Source: an uncultured Clostridiaceae bacterium (GTDB lineage: Bacteria > Bacillota > Clostridia > Lachnospirales > Lachnospiraceae). Taken from it: DNA of 36,833 nt. How positions within the stretch are numbered: the first letter of the stretch is position 1; each line of letters starts with the position of its first letter. The notes below the pieces were generated by a model that did not search any database, had not been told where the DNA came from, and saw only the letters and a program-made list of their open reading frames with translations. The stretch spans positions 1 to 36,833 of the forward strand of contig CAMHJT010000006.1 in the NCBI GenBank assembly GCA_946185495.1, written 5' to 3'. This document shows, one piece after another, positions 26,001 to 33,989 of this stretch. The translations under genes and the position numbers were made by a program.

Positions 26001-27554
26001 CTGGTAGGGAATCGGAACCTCCGGATTAACAAAATGGGAAAACCTCCCAGTGATCTCTCCCTTTTCGACTTTCACCGCTCCAATCTCAATGATCCTGCTG
26101 AATTTGGGATTTAAGCCCGTCGTCTCAATATCAAACACCACATAACTGTCCTCTAAGGACTGACCCTTAGGCCTTACCACAAAATCCTTGAGGTCGTCGA
26201 CAAAATACCCCTCCACGCCATAGATGATCTTAAAAGGATCGTCCTTCTTGATGCAGTGGTTCGCCACCGGAAAAGCCTGTGCCACGCCATGGTCCGTGAT
26301 GGCGATGGCCGGATGCCCCCACGCCTTAGCCCTGGCTATGATCTTGTCCACATCCACCACGCTGTCATTGTCGCTGAAGACCGTATGCATATGCAGCTCG
26401 ACGCGCTTGTCCAGGGAATTGTCCTGCCGCTTGGATGTAAAATCCGGGATCGGCTTGATGCCGGTGATCGTATTCAGCGTGATCTCGCGCACATAGGTGT
26501 CATAGGCCGGCACGCCCTTCACCCGGTAGAACTGCCCCTCCTTGAAGTCATTTTTAAGGAGCGCCCAGTCCTCCTTCTCCACAAAGATCTTGCCGGAGAT
26601 GGAGTCCGTAAAATCCGTAACAGCAAAAGAGATCAGAAGCTTCCCGTTCCGGAGTTCCCTCTCCTCCATGCCAAAGATCTGGCCGCGGACTACGATGTCG
26701 CCCATTCCCTCCGTAATCTCCGATATGACTGCCTCCATGCCCTCCACATTTCTTCCGTAGATCACCTCCGGATCCGCAACCTTCGTCTTGCCATAGGCCT
26801 GACGACCATAGTTTCCCTCTCTCGGCTTTGTACGATCCGCAGCCGCCTGCCCTGTCCGGAGCTGTTCCTTCCCCGTCTGTTTCGGTTTCGCCTGTTCTGC
26901 TCCCTTATTCGCCTGTGCCGGATCCTTTTTCTTTGCTTCCTTCTCCTCCGTTTCCTCCTGCTGCCCTCTGTTCTGCCGCGTCTGCATCATAATCTGCTGC
27001 ACTTCGAGATGCAGCTTATGCTCATTGGCCTTGCGGATCGAGTCCTTCTGCTCCTCCGTAAAATCAAAGCCAACCCGGATCTCATATCCAAACCGCTCGC
27101 TGTACACCTGCTCCAGATACTTTTTGATATCCGCGGAACGGGTTCTTGCCAGAAAGGTATCATCCAGCGTCAGATGGATGATATTGCCGTCGATATACCA
27201 TTCCGCGTTCTTGACCAGACGATACAGTACAGAGGACTCTGCCTGCAGCTCCGTCAGCAGGCTGTCCCGGTACACATCCGTCAGCTTACTGATATCATAC
27301 TGGCCGGAAAGATCATAGAATTCAATCAGCCGGACGCGCATATTCCCCTGAAACAAAAACTCGCCCAGCAGATTTTCGATCAGGTAAATGTCCTTCTTCT
27401 CGATCAGGATCGGACTCTCCGTATACAGCTTCAAGGTCTTCTCCGACTTTGCGAGGACCACCCTCTTCACCATGACCTGTTCAAACAGCTCCCGCATATC
27501 ATCAGAGCAGTGAAACCCCGGAAATACATCAAAAAATACTTTCTTTTCTTCCAT
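23067..27554 (-). CDS. polC: DNA polymerase III alpha subunit, PolC type
   Basis: PolC is the main replicative polymerase of low-GC Gram-positives and has a built-in proofreading exonuclease. The 1495-residue protein has the expected order. An N-terminal domain is followed by a charged, low-complexity stretch (about 190-250), then an OB-like domain and a PHP domain beginning VELHMHTVFSDNDSVVD. A DEDD exonuclease is inserted in the PHP domain (VVFDIETTGLNPKFSRIIEIG to HHRAVDDAEATAQIF). Then come zinc-finger cysteines CPKC and CPKCG, and the polymerase palm with PDIDLNFSGEYQ. It ends at SQLSIFDL. It lies downstream of ispG after a 228-bp gap that contains a long inverted repeat. Length is slightly above typical because of the charged linker. 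Confidence 0.98.
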   Translation of the reverse strand: MEEKKVFFDVFPGFHCSDDMRELFEQVMVKRVVLAKSEKTLKLYTESPILIEKKDIYLIENLLGEFLFQGNMRVRLIEFYDLSGQYDISKLTDVYRDSLLTELQAESSVLYRLVKNAEWYIDGNIIHLTLDDTFLARTRSADIKKYLEQVYSERFGYEIRVGFDFTEEQKDSIRKANEHKLHLEVQQIMMQTRQNRGQQEETEEKEAKKKDPAQANKGAEQAKPKQTGKEQLRTGQAAADRTKPREGNYGRQAYGKTKVADPEVIYGRNVEGMEAVISEITEGMGDIVVRGQIFGMEERELRNGKLLISFAVTDFTDSISGKIFVEKEDWALLKNDFKEGQFYRVKGVPAYDTYVREITLNTITGIKPIPDFTSKRQDNSLDKRVELHMHTVFSDNDSVVDVDKIIARAKAWGHPAIAITDHGVAQAFPVANHCIKKDDPFKIIYGVEGYFVDDLKDFVVRPKGQSLEDSYVVFDIETTGLNPKFSRIIEIGAVKVEKGEITGRFSHFVNPEVPIPYQITKLTSITDDMVMGEPAIDVILPQFLAFVGDSVLVAHNAAFDTGFIRKYARDLGLSVDQTILDTMTMGQMLCPELGKYTLDRLCKHLGIRLLNHHRAVDDAEATAQIFIRFLSMLKERNVHNLDELGVMGAASAEIIKKSKRYHGIILAKNEIGRVNLNRLISASHVEYFNKRPIMPKSLINRYREGLILGSACEAGELFRAVVDGAEDDEIDRIVRFYDYLEIQPIGNNAFMKAEEKYPNVNTDEDLQNLNRVIVKLGETYNKPVVATCDVHFLDPEDSIYRAVLMASKGFKDADNQPPLYFRTTEEMLAEFEYLGSDKAREIVIDNTVMIANMVEKIYPVSPDKCPPVIADSDVTLRSICYDKAHEVYGPNLPEQVTSRLEKELNSIIGNGYAVLYIIAQKLVWDSVDHGYLVGSRGSVGSSFVATMAGITEVNPLSAHYICPKCFYVDFESDLVKSYSGSSGCDMPDMACPKCGTMMKKEGHDIPFETFLGFYGDKEPDIDLNFSGEYQACAHAYTEKLFGKGHAFRAGTIGTIAQKTAEQLVYKYYQERDQVKRRCELTRIANGCVGVKRTTGQHPGGMVVVPSDREIYEFTPIQKPANDVNTNIITTHFEYHSIDSNLLKLDILGHDDPTIIRWLEDMTGIKATTISLDDKQVMSLFHDPSALGITPEDIGGTPTGSLGIPEFGTDFVIQMLVDTKPKSFSDLVRISGLSHGTDVWLGNAQTLIEEGKTELSGAICCRDDIMVYLIHMGLEPGLAFKTMESVRKGKGLQPHMEEEMLKHNVPDWYIWSCKKIKYMFPKAHAAAYVMMAWRIAYFKVNYPLAYYAAYFSIRAKAFNYETMCRGRDVLERCMKEIMAKPKDQRSGTEEDALKDMRLVQEMYARGFEFLPIDIYQADDVSCKVIDGKIMPSFNSVEGVAGKAGAQIKEAAKQGRFISKEDLRLRAKIGKSTIEKLSSLGLLDGLPESSQLSIFDL

Positions 27555-27604
27555 CCTGTCTCTCCACCATTACTGTCAGCATACTTCATCTTCGCCTATA
27601 CACA

Positions 27605-27753
27605 GGTTTCCGGGAGAGTTTTGATTCACAACGTAGGGATATTTGCGAACGCCGGTCCTTGGTGAGCCGACAAAGGAGGCGAACCTAGTACCGCTGCGTG
27701 AGCAACTAAGCGCAAGCGTGCCCGAAGTGTGAACAAAACTCTCACCGGAAACC
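27605..27753. repeat. 149-bp inverted-repeat element between ispG and polC
   Basis: Arms of about 26 nt (GGTTTCCGG...TTCACA at the left, TGTGAA...CCGGAAACC at the right) are complementary apart from two one-base bulges. They enclose 97 nt with further self-complementary pieces (GCGAAC, GGCGAACC, GCGTGAGC and AAGCGCAAGCGTG). The spacer holds no reading frame of note. It could be a palindromic mobile repeat or a structured leader of polC. Confidence 0.8.
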
Positions 27754-27782
27754 GTCCGGTCAGCCGTAGAACAGTATCGTTC

Positions 27783-28838
27783 CTATTCCTTCCAGTTCTT
27801 AAGCTCTTCCTCCAGCACAGCCAGCATCTGATCCTCCGGCACCTTCTTCACAATCTCGCCATGCTTGATGAGGAGACCCTCCCCGTTGCCTCCTGCAATG
27901 CCGAGATCCGCTTCCTTCGCCTCACCCGGACCATTTACCACGCAGCCCATGACCGCAAGCTTGATATTCAGGTGCTCGTAATCAGCGGCCAAATTCTCCA
28001 CCTGGTTTGCAAGGCCGATCAGGTCAATGGATGTTCTGCCGCAAGTCGGGCAGGATACGACCTCAATGCCGCCGGTGCGGAGCCCCAGCGTTTTTAAGAT
28101 CAGCTTGGCGGATACCACCTCGTTGACAGGATCTCCCGTCAGGGATACCCGGATCGTGTCCCCGATTCCCTGATGCAGGATCAGGCCCAGCCCGATCGCC
28201 GACTTGATATTCCCGCGCAGGATGGTTCCGGCCTCCGTGATCCCCACGTGAAGGGGATAATCCGTCTGGTCCGCGATCAGCTCATGCGCCCTCACGCACA
28301 TCAGCACATCCGAGGACTTAATGCTGATCACCATATCCTCAAACCCGAACTCCTCCAGTATATGCACCTTGTCCAGTGCGCTCTCCACCAGCCCCTCTGC
28401 CGTCACGCCGTGGTATTTTTCCACCAGCTCTTTTTCCAGTGAACCGCTGTTGACGCCCACGCGGATCGGCACATGATACTGCTTTGCGGCCTCCACGACC
28501 TCGCGGATCCTCTCCTTCCCACCGATATTGCCGGGATTGATCCGGATCTTATCCGCACCGTTCTCCATAGCGAGAATGGCAAGCTTGTAGTCAAAATGAA
28601 TATCCGCCACGATTGGAATATGAATCTGCTTTTTAATCTCGGAAAATGCCCTGCAGGCCGCCTCATTGTTGGCGGTAGACCGTATGATCTCACAGCCTGC
28701 CTTCTCCAGCTTCAGGATCTGGGCAACCGTGGCCTCCACATCCTCTGTTTTTGTATTTGTCATGGACTGGATCAGGATCGGGTTTCCACCGCCGATCACC
28801 CTGTCTCCAATCTGTATTTTTCTCGTCCGTTCTCTCAT
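27783..28838 (-). CDS. ispG: 4-hydroxy-3-methylbut-2-enyl diphosphate synthase IspG
   Basis: IspG reduces methylerythritol cyclodiphosphate in the MEP route to isoprenoids, using a [4Fe-4S] cluster. The 351-residue protein has IQSMTNTKTEDVEATV, VADIHFDYKLAI and INPGNIG at the front. The cluster ligands are in SCPTCGRTSID and VMGCVVNGPGEA. The start at 28838 has GGAGG just upstream; an ATG 18 nt earlier contains that site. It works in the same pathway as dxr (30264-31427), with uppS using the product, so three isoprenoid genes share this block. About 140 bp separate it from rseP, with no clear signal beyond a CACCGA/TCGGTG dyad. Confidence 0.97.
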   Translation of the reverse strand: MRERTRKIQIGDRVIGGGNPILIQSMTNTKTEDVEATVAQILKLEKAGCEIIRSTANNEAACRAFSEIKKQIHIPIVADIHFDYKLAILAMENGADKIRINPGNIGGKERIREVVEAAKQYHVPIRVGVNSGSLEKELVEKYHGVTAEGLVESALDKVHILEEFGFEDMVISIKSSDVLMCVRAHELIADQTDYPLHVGITEAGTILRGNIKSAIGLGLILHQGIGDTIRVSLTGDPVNEVVSAKLILKTLGLRTGGIEVVSCPTCGRTSIDLIGLANQVENLAADYEHLNIKLAVMGCVVNGPGEAKEADLGIAGGNGEGLLIKHGEIVKKVPEDQMLAVLEEELKNWKE

Positions 28839-28979
28839 TTTTTTCCTCCATTTCATTCATCTATCAGGTAATTGTGAAGCCCGAAATGCAAGATCAGGCT
28901 TTAGCAGGATATGTGTTTTTCACCGACATTTGAACAATAGTTACGAATGAACCTATCGGTGAGGCACAATCCTCCGGCA

Positions 28980-30038
28980 TCACAGCAGCTTCATCACATC
29001 CTGGAACATCACGATCACCATCAGCCCGACCAGCAGCATGAAACCTACCGTATTTACAAAAGCCTCCTTCTCTGTCGGCAGCTTCTTCCTGAAAATCAGC
29101 TCAAACAGAAGAAACACGGTTCTGCCTCCATCCAACGCCGGGATCGGCAGAAGGTTCATCACTCCCAGATTGGCGCTTAACAAAATGGAGAAATTTACCA
29201 TATTCAAAACCACATTGATGATCGCTGTGGATGTGTCTCCCTGCGCGCTCTCCTTCGCCTCGTCAATGGTATCGCTCATCATGGAAACGATCCCCACCGG
29301 TCCGGAGAGATTCTCCACTCCGAGCTTCCCGCTGATCAGATACTCCAGGCTCAAAAATGTGGTTTTTATCTGGTAGCGGATCTCCCGCCCGGCATTCCGC
29401 AGGGTTCCAAAGACACCGGTTTTTTCTCTGGCACCGCCGTACACGCCCATGAGATATCCGTTTACCGTCTTCATCGGCGTAAAGGTGCAGTTCAACTCCT
29501 CCCCATCCCTGTCGAGAGTCAGCGTGATATCCCTTCCAGAACGGTTAAACTGGTTATAAACCATGATCTCCTGAAACTTATAAACCGTTTTCCCGTTGTA
29601 TGCTTTGATCACATCCCCCTCCTTCACACCAGCCTCCTTTGCCGGACTGTTCTCGGAAAACCCGGTCACCTTGGGAATGTCAAACCCTGCATATGCGATC
29701 AGAAAGAAAGAGAGCACAAATGCGAGGATAAAATTAAAGAACGGACCTGCCAGAACGACAGACAGCCTTGCCCATACTGATTTAGTACTGAAGGAACGCT
29801 CATCCTCCACATCCTCCTCCTCGCCCAGCATCATGCAGTATCCGCCCATTGGAATCAGCTTCAGGGAGTATTTCGTCTCCTTTTTCTGGAAGGACCACAG
29901 CGTTGGCCCCATTCCCACCGCAAATTCAATGACGTCGATCCCGTTTCGTTTTGCCAGCAAAAAATGTCCAAACTCATGAAACGCAATGATCAATCCAAAA
30001 ACCAGAAGCGCAATCAAAACATTTATGACAGTATTCAT
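28980..30038 (-). CDS. rseP: Site-2 intramembrane zinc metalloprotease RseP
   Basis: RseP (RasP/YluC in Bacillus) cleaves membrane-embedded segments of regulators and leftover signal peptides. The 352-residue protein has the zinc site HEFGH (about residues 21-25) in the first membrane helix and a PDZ domain in the middle (DIPKVTGFSENSPAKEAG, EGDVIKAYNG). The second metal motif is LLPIPALDGGRTVF, followed by a last hydrophobic segment. The ATG at 30038 is preferred because the membrane helix then sits at the N-terminus as in the family; an ATG at 30059 is possible. Confidence 0.95.
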   Translation of the reverse strand: MNTVINVLIALLVFGLIIAFHEFGHFLLAKRNGIDVIEFAVGMGPTLWSFQKKETKYSLKLIPMGGYCMMLGEEEDVEDERSFSTKSVWARLSVVLAGPFFNFILAFVLSFFLIAYAGFDIPKVTGFSENSPAKEAGVKEGDVIKAYNGKTVYKFQEIMVYNQFNRSGRDITLTLDRDGEELNCTFTPMKTVNGYLMGVYGGAREKTGVFGTLRNAGREIRYQIKTTFLSLEYLISGKLGVENLSGPVGIVSMMSDTIDEAKESAQGDTSTAIINVVLNMVNFSILLSANLGVMNLLPIPALDGGRTVFLLFELIFRKKLPTEKEAFVNTVGFMLLVGLMVIVMFQDVMKLL

Positions 30039-30166
30039 ATTCTCACACCTGCTCTCCATTCATGCTTTTTTATAATATCCACAGCCCGTCAGGCTTATCT
30101 GAAAAGCTGCGTAATCCTCATTCTATACAATATACCATTTCAGATGAGATTATCCATCGAAACACT

Positions 30167-30301
30167 CATTCGCAAAATGCCTCCTCATGCAAGCATGGTC
30201 GGCACTTTGCTCATTTTTTCATGTCGCCTGTCGGCTCCATGTTTGCATTCGCAAAATGCCTCCTCATGCAAGCATGGTCGGCACTTTGCTCATTTTTTCA
30301 T
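30167..30301. repeat. Two identical 56-bp hairpin repeats, the second containing the dxr stop codon
   Basis: 30167-30222 and 30246-30301 are identical over 56 bp, separated by 23 bp. On the minus strand each folds as GCAAAGTGCC with GGCATTTTGC (10 bp, one wobble), plus an inner CATG/CATG stem with a CTTG loop. Copy 2 encodes the last nine residues of dxr and its TGA. Copy 1 lies in the spacer before rseP. This looks like a duplicated palindromic unit that has become part of the dxr 3' end. Confidence 0.92.
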
Positions 30302-31427
30302 ATACCCATCTCTCGGTATCAAGGATCTGCTCCACTGTCGGTGACGCAATCACTTTGTGCGCGTCCATGCACTCCCGTATAATCTCATAGATGCTTAGGA
30401 ACGGAATCTCACGGTTCAGAAATGCCGCCACAGCCAGCTCATTTGCCGCATTCAGCACAGTTGGCATGGAACCGCCGGTCTCGATTGCCTCATACGCGTA
30501 CTTCAGGCCCAAAAAGGTATCCTGATCCGGCTTCTCAAATGTGATGTCCCTCAGCACTGAGAAATCAAGCCTCTGTCCCGGAAGGAACTCCCTCCTGGGA
30601 TAAAAAATGGCATACTGGATCGGAAGCTTCATATCCGGCGTCCCAAGCTGCGCCATGACAGCGCCATCCTCAAATTCCACCATGGAGTGGATCACACTCT
30701 GGGGCTGCACCACCACCTCGATCTGTGACGGTTTCACATCAAAGAGCCATTTTGCCTCAATGACCTCCAGTCCCTTGTTCACCATGGAAGCGGAATCAAT
30801 CGTGATCTTCCTTCCCATGGACCAGTTTGGATGCTTCAGCGCCATTTCAAGTGTCACGCTTGCGAGCTGCTCCCTGTCCATGCCCCTGAATGGCCCGCCT
30901 GACGCGGTGAGCAGCAGCTTATGGATCCGGTTATGCGGTTTTTCCCCGTTTAAGCACTGGAAAATTGCCGAGTGCTCGCTGTCCACCGGAAGAATCGAAA
31001 CTCCCTTCTCCTTCGCCATCGGCATGATGATATGCCCGGCTGTCACCAGCGTCTCCTTATTGGCAAGACCGATCTCCTTGCCAGCTTCAATCGCCGCGAT
31101 GGTCGGCTGAATTCCGATCATTCCCACAACCGCAGTAATGAGCATATCTGACTCCGGTATTCTTGCAACCTCCAGCATTCCCTCCATGCCGGACACCACC
31201 CTGCAGGCCGGCATTACATCCGCGATCTTCGTTCGGAGGCTTTCAGCCAGCTCAGCGTTCCAAACTGCCGCCAGCCTGGGATGGAATTCCCGGATCTGCC
31301 TTTCCAGAAGTTCGATATTACTTCCCGCCGACACAGCTACCAGCGAAAGCTCCTGATGGTTTCTTATAATCTCTATCGTCTGGGTGCCGATGGAACCTGT
31401 GGATCCCAGTATCGCAATTTTCTTCAT
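30264..31427 (-). CDS. dxr: 1-deoxy-D-xylulose 5-phosphate reductoisomerase
   Basis: This enzyme (Dxr/IspC) makes 2-C-methylerythritol 4-phosphate, the committed MEP-pathway step, using NADPH. The 387-residue protein starts MKKIAILGSTGSIGTQT, the family's nucleotide-binding motif. It contains PVDSEHSAIFQCL, LTASGGPFRGM and HPNWSMGRKITIDSASM, the substrate and metal site. TGAGGAGG precedes the ATG at good spacing. The last nine residues (MSKVPTMLA) are encoded by a palindromic repeat duplicated just downstream, so the extreme C-terminus is probably not under selection as protein. Confidence 0.98.
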   Translation of the reverse strand: MKKIAILGSTGSIGTQTIEIIRNHQELSLVAVSAGSNIELLERQIREFHPRLAAVWNAELAESLRTKIADVMPACRVVSGMEGMLEVARIPESDMLITAVVGMIGIQPTIAAIEAGKEIGLANKETLVTAGHIIMPMAKEKGVSILPVDSEHSAIFQCLNGEKPHNRIHKLLLTASGGPFRGMDREQLASVTLEMALKHPNWSMGRKITIDSASMVNKGLEVIEAKWLFDVKPSQIEVVVQPQSVIHSMVEFEDGAVMAQLGTPDMKLPIQYAIFYPRREFLPGQRLDFSVLRDITFEKPDQDTFLGLKYAYEAIETGGSMPTVLNAANELAVAAFLNREIPFLSIYEIIRECMDAHKVIASPTVEQILDTERWVYEKMSKVPTMLA

Positions 31428-31672
31428 ATATTCCTCCTCAATAAACCATAGTTGATATCTGGCATCCTCCGGTCGGATGCCGATACTGTATGTCCAGCCC
31501 GAAATATGGGAAAGAACGGTATCGGGCCCCTCAAAAATACATGCTGCTTATAAAGAATTATGCCAGCCGAAGCTGACATATTCTTTCATCCGCATCAGCC
31601 CAAATGGTTCTGAACGGTTACGCAGCGTACAAAGCCCCGCATCCTAAGCCGCCCGCCGCATGGTTATATTTT
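31428..31672. other. 245-bp cdsA-dxr spacer with stable hairpins
   Basis: No gene is present. On the plus strand GGCATCC (31461-31467) pairs with GGATGCC (31475-31481), extended by TATC/GATA. GCCGATAC can alternatively pair with GTATCGGGC about 40 nt on. On the transcribed strand GTCAGC-TTCG-GCTGGC makes a stable tetraloop hairpin at about 31563-31578. This could be a 5' leader of dxr. Confidence 0.45.
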
Positions 31673-32467
31673 CTATAATACATTAAATAAGTCTACCAGA
31701 TAATAAATGATCGGTGCTGTGAAGATCACGCTGTCAAACCGGTCCAGAATCCCGCCATGTCCGGGAATCAGATGGCTGTAATCCTTGATCTCATTATCCC
31801 GCTTGATCGCCGACGCCGCCAGATCGCCGATCACGGCCGGAATTGCGCCCAGCGCGGCGATTATGCCACAGTATACCGGCTTAAACGGAATGCTTTCCCG
31901 AAACGCCATCGCAACGGCAAAGCCCAGCAGCCCGGCTCCGAGCAGTCCTCCAAAGAAGCCCTCCACACTCTTATTCGGGCTCACCTTCGGCGAAAATTTG
32001 TGTTTGCCAATGGCACTTCCAACAAAATAAGCAAACACATCATTTCCCCAGCTTGAGATGAGGATAAAGCAGGCCAGCAAAAGCCCCGCCTCCATGGAAC
32101 GCACCTTGTATACATGGGATAACATCACTGTCACATAGAAAAAGCCTACAAACGCCTTCGTCATCTGCTGGTCCGAATACTTTGGAAACCGCAGTACATA
32201 AATCGCCAAAACGATCATCAGTATCATAATGATCACTGGAAACAAAAGCGCTTCACGGTGAAAGTACAGCAAGAGATAATACACTATCGTCCCAATATAA
32301 TCAGCTACCGCAAAGGAAGTCTTCTCCATGCCGTACACCTTCAGGAATTCATACACACCGCCCAGGGAGACCAGCGTCAGCACGAGTGCCGACACAATTC
32401 CTCCGGATAACAACATGACAAACGTAACCACAGCTACAATAAAACCACCGATCAATCGTTCCTTCAT
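31673..32467 (-). CDS. cdsA: Phosphatidate cytidylyltransferase CdsA
   Basis: CdsA makes CDP-diacylglycerol, the branch point of phospholipid synthesis. The 264-residue protein is almost entirely hydrophobic segments, with the family signature at the C-terminal end, SAIKRDNEIKDYSHLIPGHG followed by GILDRFDS. Length is typical. It begins 3 nt after the uppS stop, so the two are co-translated. All residues of the metal-binding signature are present. Confidence 0.97.
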   Translation of the reverse strand: MKERLIGGFIVAVVTFVMLLSGGIVSALVLTLVSLGGVYEFLKVYGMEKTSFAVADYIGTIVYYLLLYFHREALLFPVIIMILMIVLAIYVLRFPKYSDQQMTKAFVGFFYVTVMLSHVYKVRSMEAGLLLACFILISSWGNDVFAYFVGSAIGKHKFSPKVSPNKSVEGFFGGLLGAGLLGFAVAMAFRESIPFKPVYCGIIAALGAIPAVIGDLAASAIKRDNEIKDYSHLIPGHGGILDRFDSVIFTAPIIYYLVDLFNVL

Positions 32468-32470
32468 ATT

Positions 32471-33220
32471 TTACACCCCGCCAAATCGACGTTCCCTTCC
32501 ATTATAGTATCGGATTGCCGTCAGCAGATCCTCTTTATCAAAGTCCGGCCATAATACGTCTGTAAAATAAAATTCTGTGTAGGCAAGCTGCCATGGCAAA
32601 AAGTTGGAGAGCCTTTCCTCTCCGCTGGTACGGATCAAAAGATCCGGATCCGGAAGACCTGCTGTGTCCAGATGGGCTGAGATCGTATCCTCGGTGATCT
32701 GGTCGGGATCCAGCTTATTCTCTGCCGCCTCCTTCGCAATCCGCATCACTGCCCGCCTGATCTCATCGCGGCCGCCATAATTGATCGCGATCGTAAACTT
32801 CAGGCCTGTAGCGGTCTTTGTCACCTCTTCCAGCTCATTGATCTTCTCCACAATCTTCGGAGCCAGACCGGATTTATCCCCGATCACACGTACCTGCATA
32901 TTGTTTTTTGTGGAACGCTCGATACAATCGATCAGGTATTTCTGCAGAAGCTTCATCAGGGCCTCTACCTCATCCATGGACCGTTTCCAGTTCTCTGTAG
33001 AAAAGGCGTAGACTGTGATATACTCAATCCCCATATTATATCCGTCTTCAATAATCTGCTCTACAACCTTTGCCCCCTGCACATGCCCGTAATTCCGGGG
33101 CATATTCTTCTTCTTCGCCCATCTCCCGTTTCCATCCAGAATAATGGCAACATGCTTCGGCACATTTAAATTTTCTTCCCGGATTGCCCGTAATATCTTC
33201 TCCAAAATGACCTCCTCCAT
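32471..33220 (-). CDS. uppS: Undecaprenyl diphosphate synthase UppS
   Basis: UppS extends farnesyl diphosphate to the C55 carrier lipid for wall polymers. The protein of about 249 residues has HVAIILDGNGRWAKKKNMPR (catalytic Asp), TVYAFSTENWKRS, INYGGRDEI and RTSGEERLSNFLPWQLAYTE. The ATG at 33220 lacks a clear ribosome binding site of its own. A TTG at 33205 follows GGAGGAGG at good spacing, so the real start may be there, shortening the protein by five residues. It lies between frr and cdsA, the usual order. Confidence 0.96.
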   Translation of the reverse strand: MEEVILEKILRAIREENLNVPKHVAIILDGNGRWAKKKNMPRNYGHVQGAKVVEQIIEDGYNMGIEYITVYAFSTENWKRSMDEVEALMKLLQKYLIDCIERSTKNNMQVRVIGDKSGLAPKIVEKINELEEVTKTATGLKFTIAINYGGRDEIRRAVMRIAKEAAENKLDPDQITEDTISAHLDTAGLPDPDLLIRTSGEERLSNFLPWQLAYTEFYFTDVLWPDFDKEDLLTAIRYYNGRERRFGGV

Positions 33221-33277
33221 CAAAGCGGTTTCCCGCCTCTTCCTTCCAGCTTTCGATGACAGCCGGCTTAATATGCT

Positions 33278-33823
33278 TTATACCGTCATTATCTCCTTGG
33301 TCTTGCTCTCAATCGCCTTCTCAATCAGATCCACATACTTATCTGTAAGCTTCTGCACCTTCTCCTCGTACTCCTTCTGCTCATCCTCGGAGATCTCATT
33401 GGCCTTCTGCTGCTTTTTGATATGGTCGTTTGCGTCCCTGCGGATATTGCGGACTGCAACCTTCGTGTTCTCGCCCTTCTTCTTGATATCCTTCGCAAGC
33501 TCTTTTCTGCGTTCCTCTGTCAGCTCTGGAAAATTCAGGACAATGGACTTGCCGTCATTATTCGGATTCAGCCCCAGATCAGAGCAGAGGATCGCCTTCT
33601 CAATCTCCTTTAAAAGAGATGTCTCCCAGGGCGTGATCAGAATCGTCCTCGCCTCCGGCACGCTCACATTGCCACACTGCTGAAGCGGCGTGGGCACACC
33701 GTAGTATTCCACCTTGATCTTATTCAGTATATTAGGATTGGCGCGGCCGGCGCGTATATTCACATACTCGTTCTCCAGACCTTCCAATGATTTTTTCATT
33801 TTCTCTTCAATTTCCTTCAACAT
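33278..33823 (-). CDS. frr: Ribosome recycling factor
   Basis: Frr splits post-termination ribosomes together with EF-G. The 181-residue protein has the family core: LENEYVNIRAGRANPNILNK, YYGVPTPLQQCGNVSVPEAR, PWETSLLKEIEKAI and NIRRDANDHIKK. The triple-helix and beta-domain layout and the length are normal. It lies 166 bp after pyrH, a gap holding two palindromes. Confidence 0.98.
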   Translation of the reverse strand: MLKEIEEKMKKSLEGLENEYVNIRAGRANPNILNKIKVEYYGVPTPLQQCGNVSVPEARTILITPWETSLLKEIEKAILCSDLGLNPNNDGKSIVLNFPELTEERRKELAKDIKKKGENTKVAVRNIRRDANDHIKKQQKANEISEDEQKEYEEKVQKLTDKYVDLIEKAIESKTKEIMTV

Positions 33824-33948
33824 CAGACTATCCTCCTATCATTTTACACTGTCTATTCATACTGCTTCATAACCGCTGCCGGTATTTGCGCTTTGATACC
33901 GTAAAGCTGTTATCTCACGGAAACACCCTGCTTTAAAAAGGCTTATGA

Positions 33949-33976
33949 TACCTGCTCAGCACCTGTTGAGCAGGTA
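33949..33976. repeat. Palindrome with TGAGCAG arm (member 2), 3' of pyrH
   Basis: TACCTGCTCA (33949-33958) and TGAGCAGGTA (33967-33976) form a perfect 10-bp stem around eight bases. It starts 13 bp beyond the pyrH stop. The minus-strand sequence resembles the palindrome at 7501-7524, including the GTGC half of the loop. GGCTTATG flanks it on both sides. A T-run is present only about 10 nt further on, so terminator function is uncertain. A second dyad (CGGTAT/ATACCG) lies nearer frr. Confidence 0.7.
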
Positions 33977-33989
33977 CGGCTTATGCTTC

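Noticed and set aside
26256-27665. 469-codon plus-strand open frame opposite polC
   Set aside because: It lies antisense to conserved PolC domains, has low-complexity composition and no recognisable motif or ribosome binding site; it is a shadow of polC codon usage.
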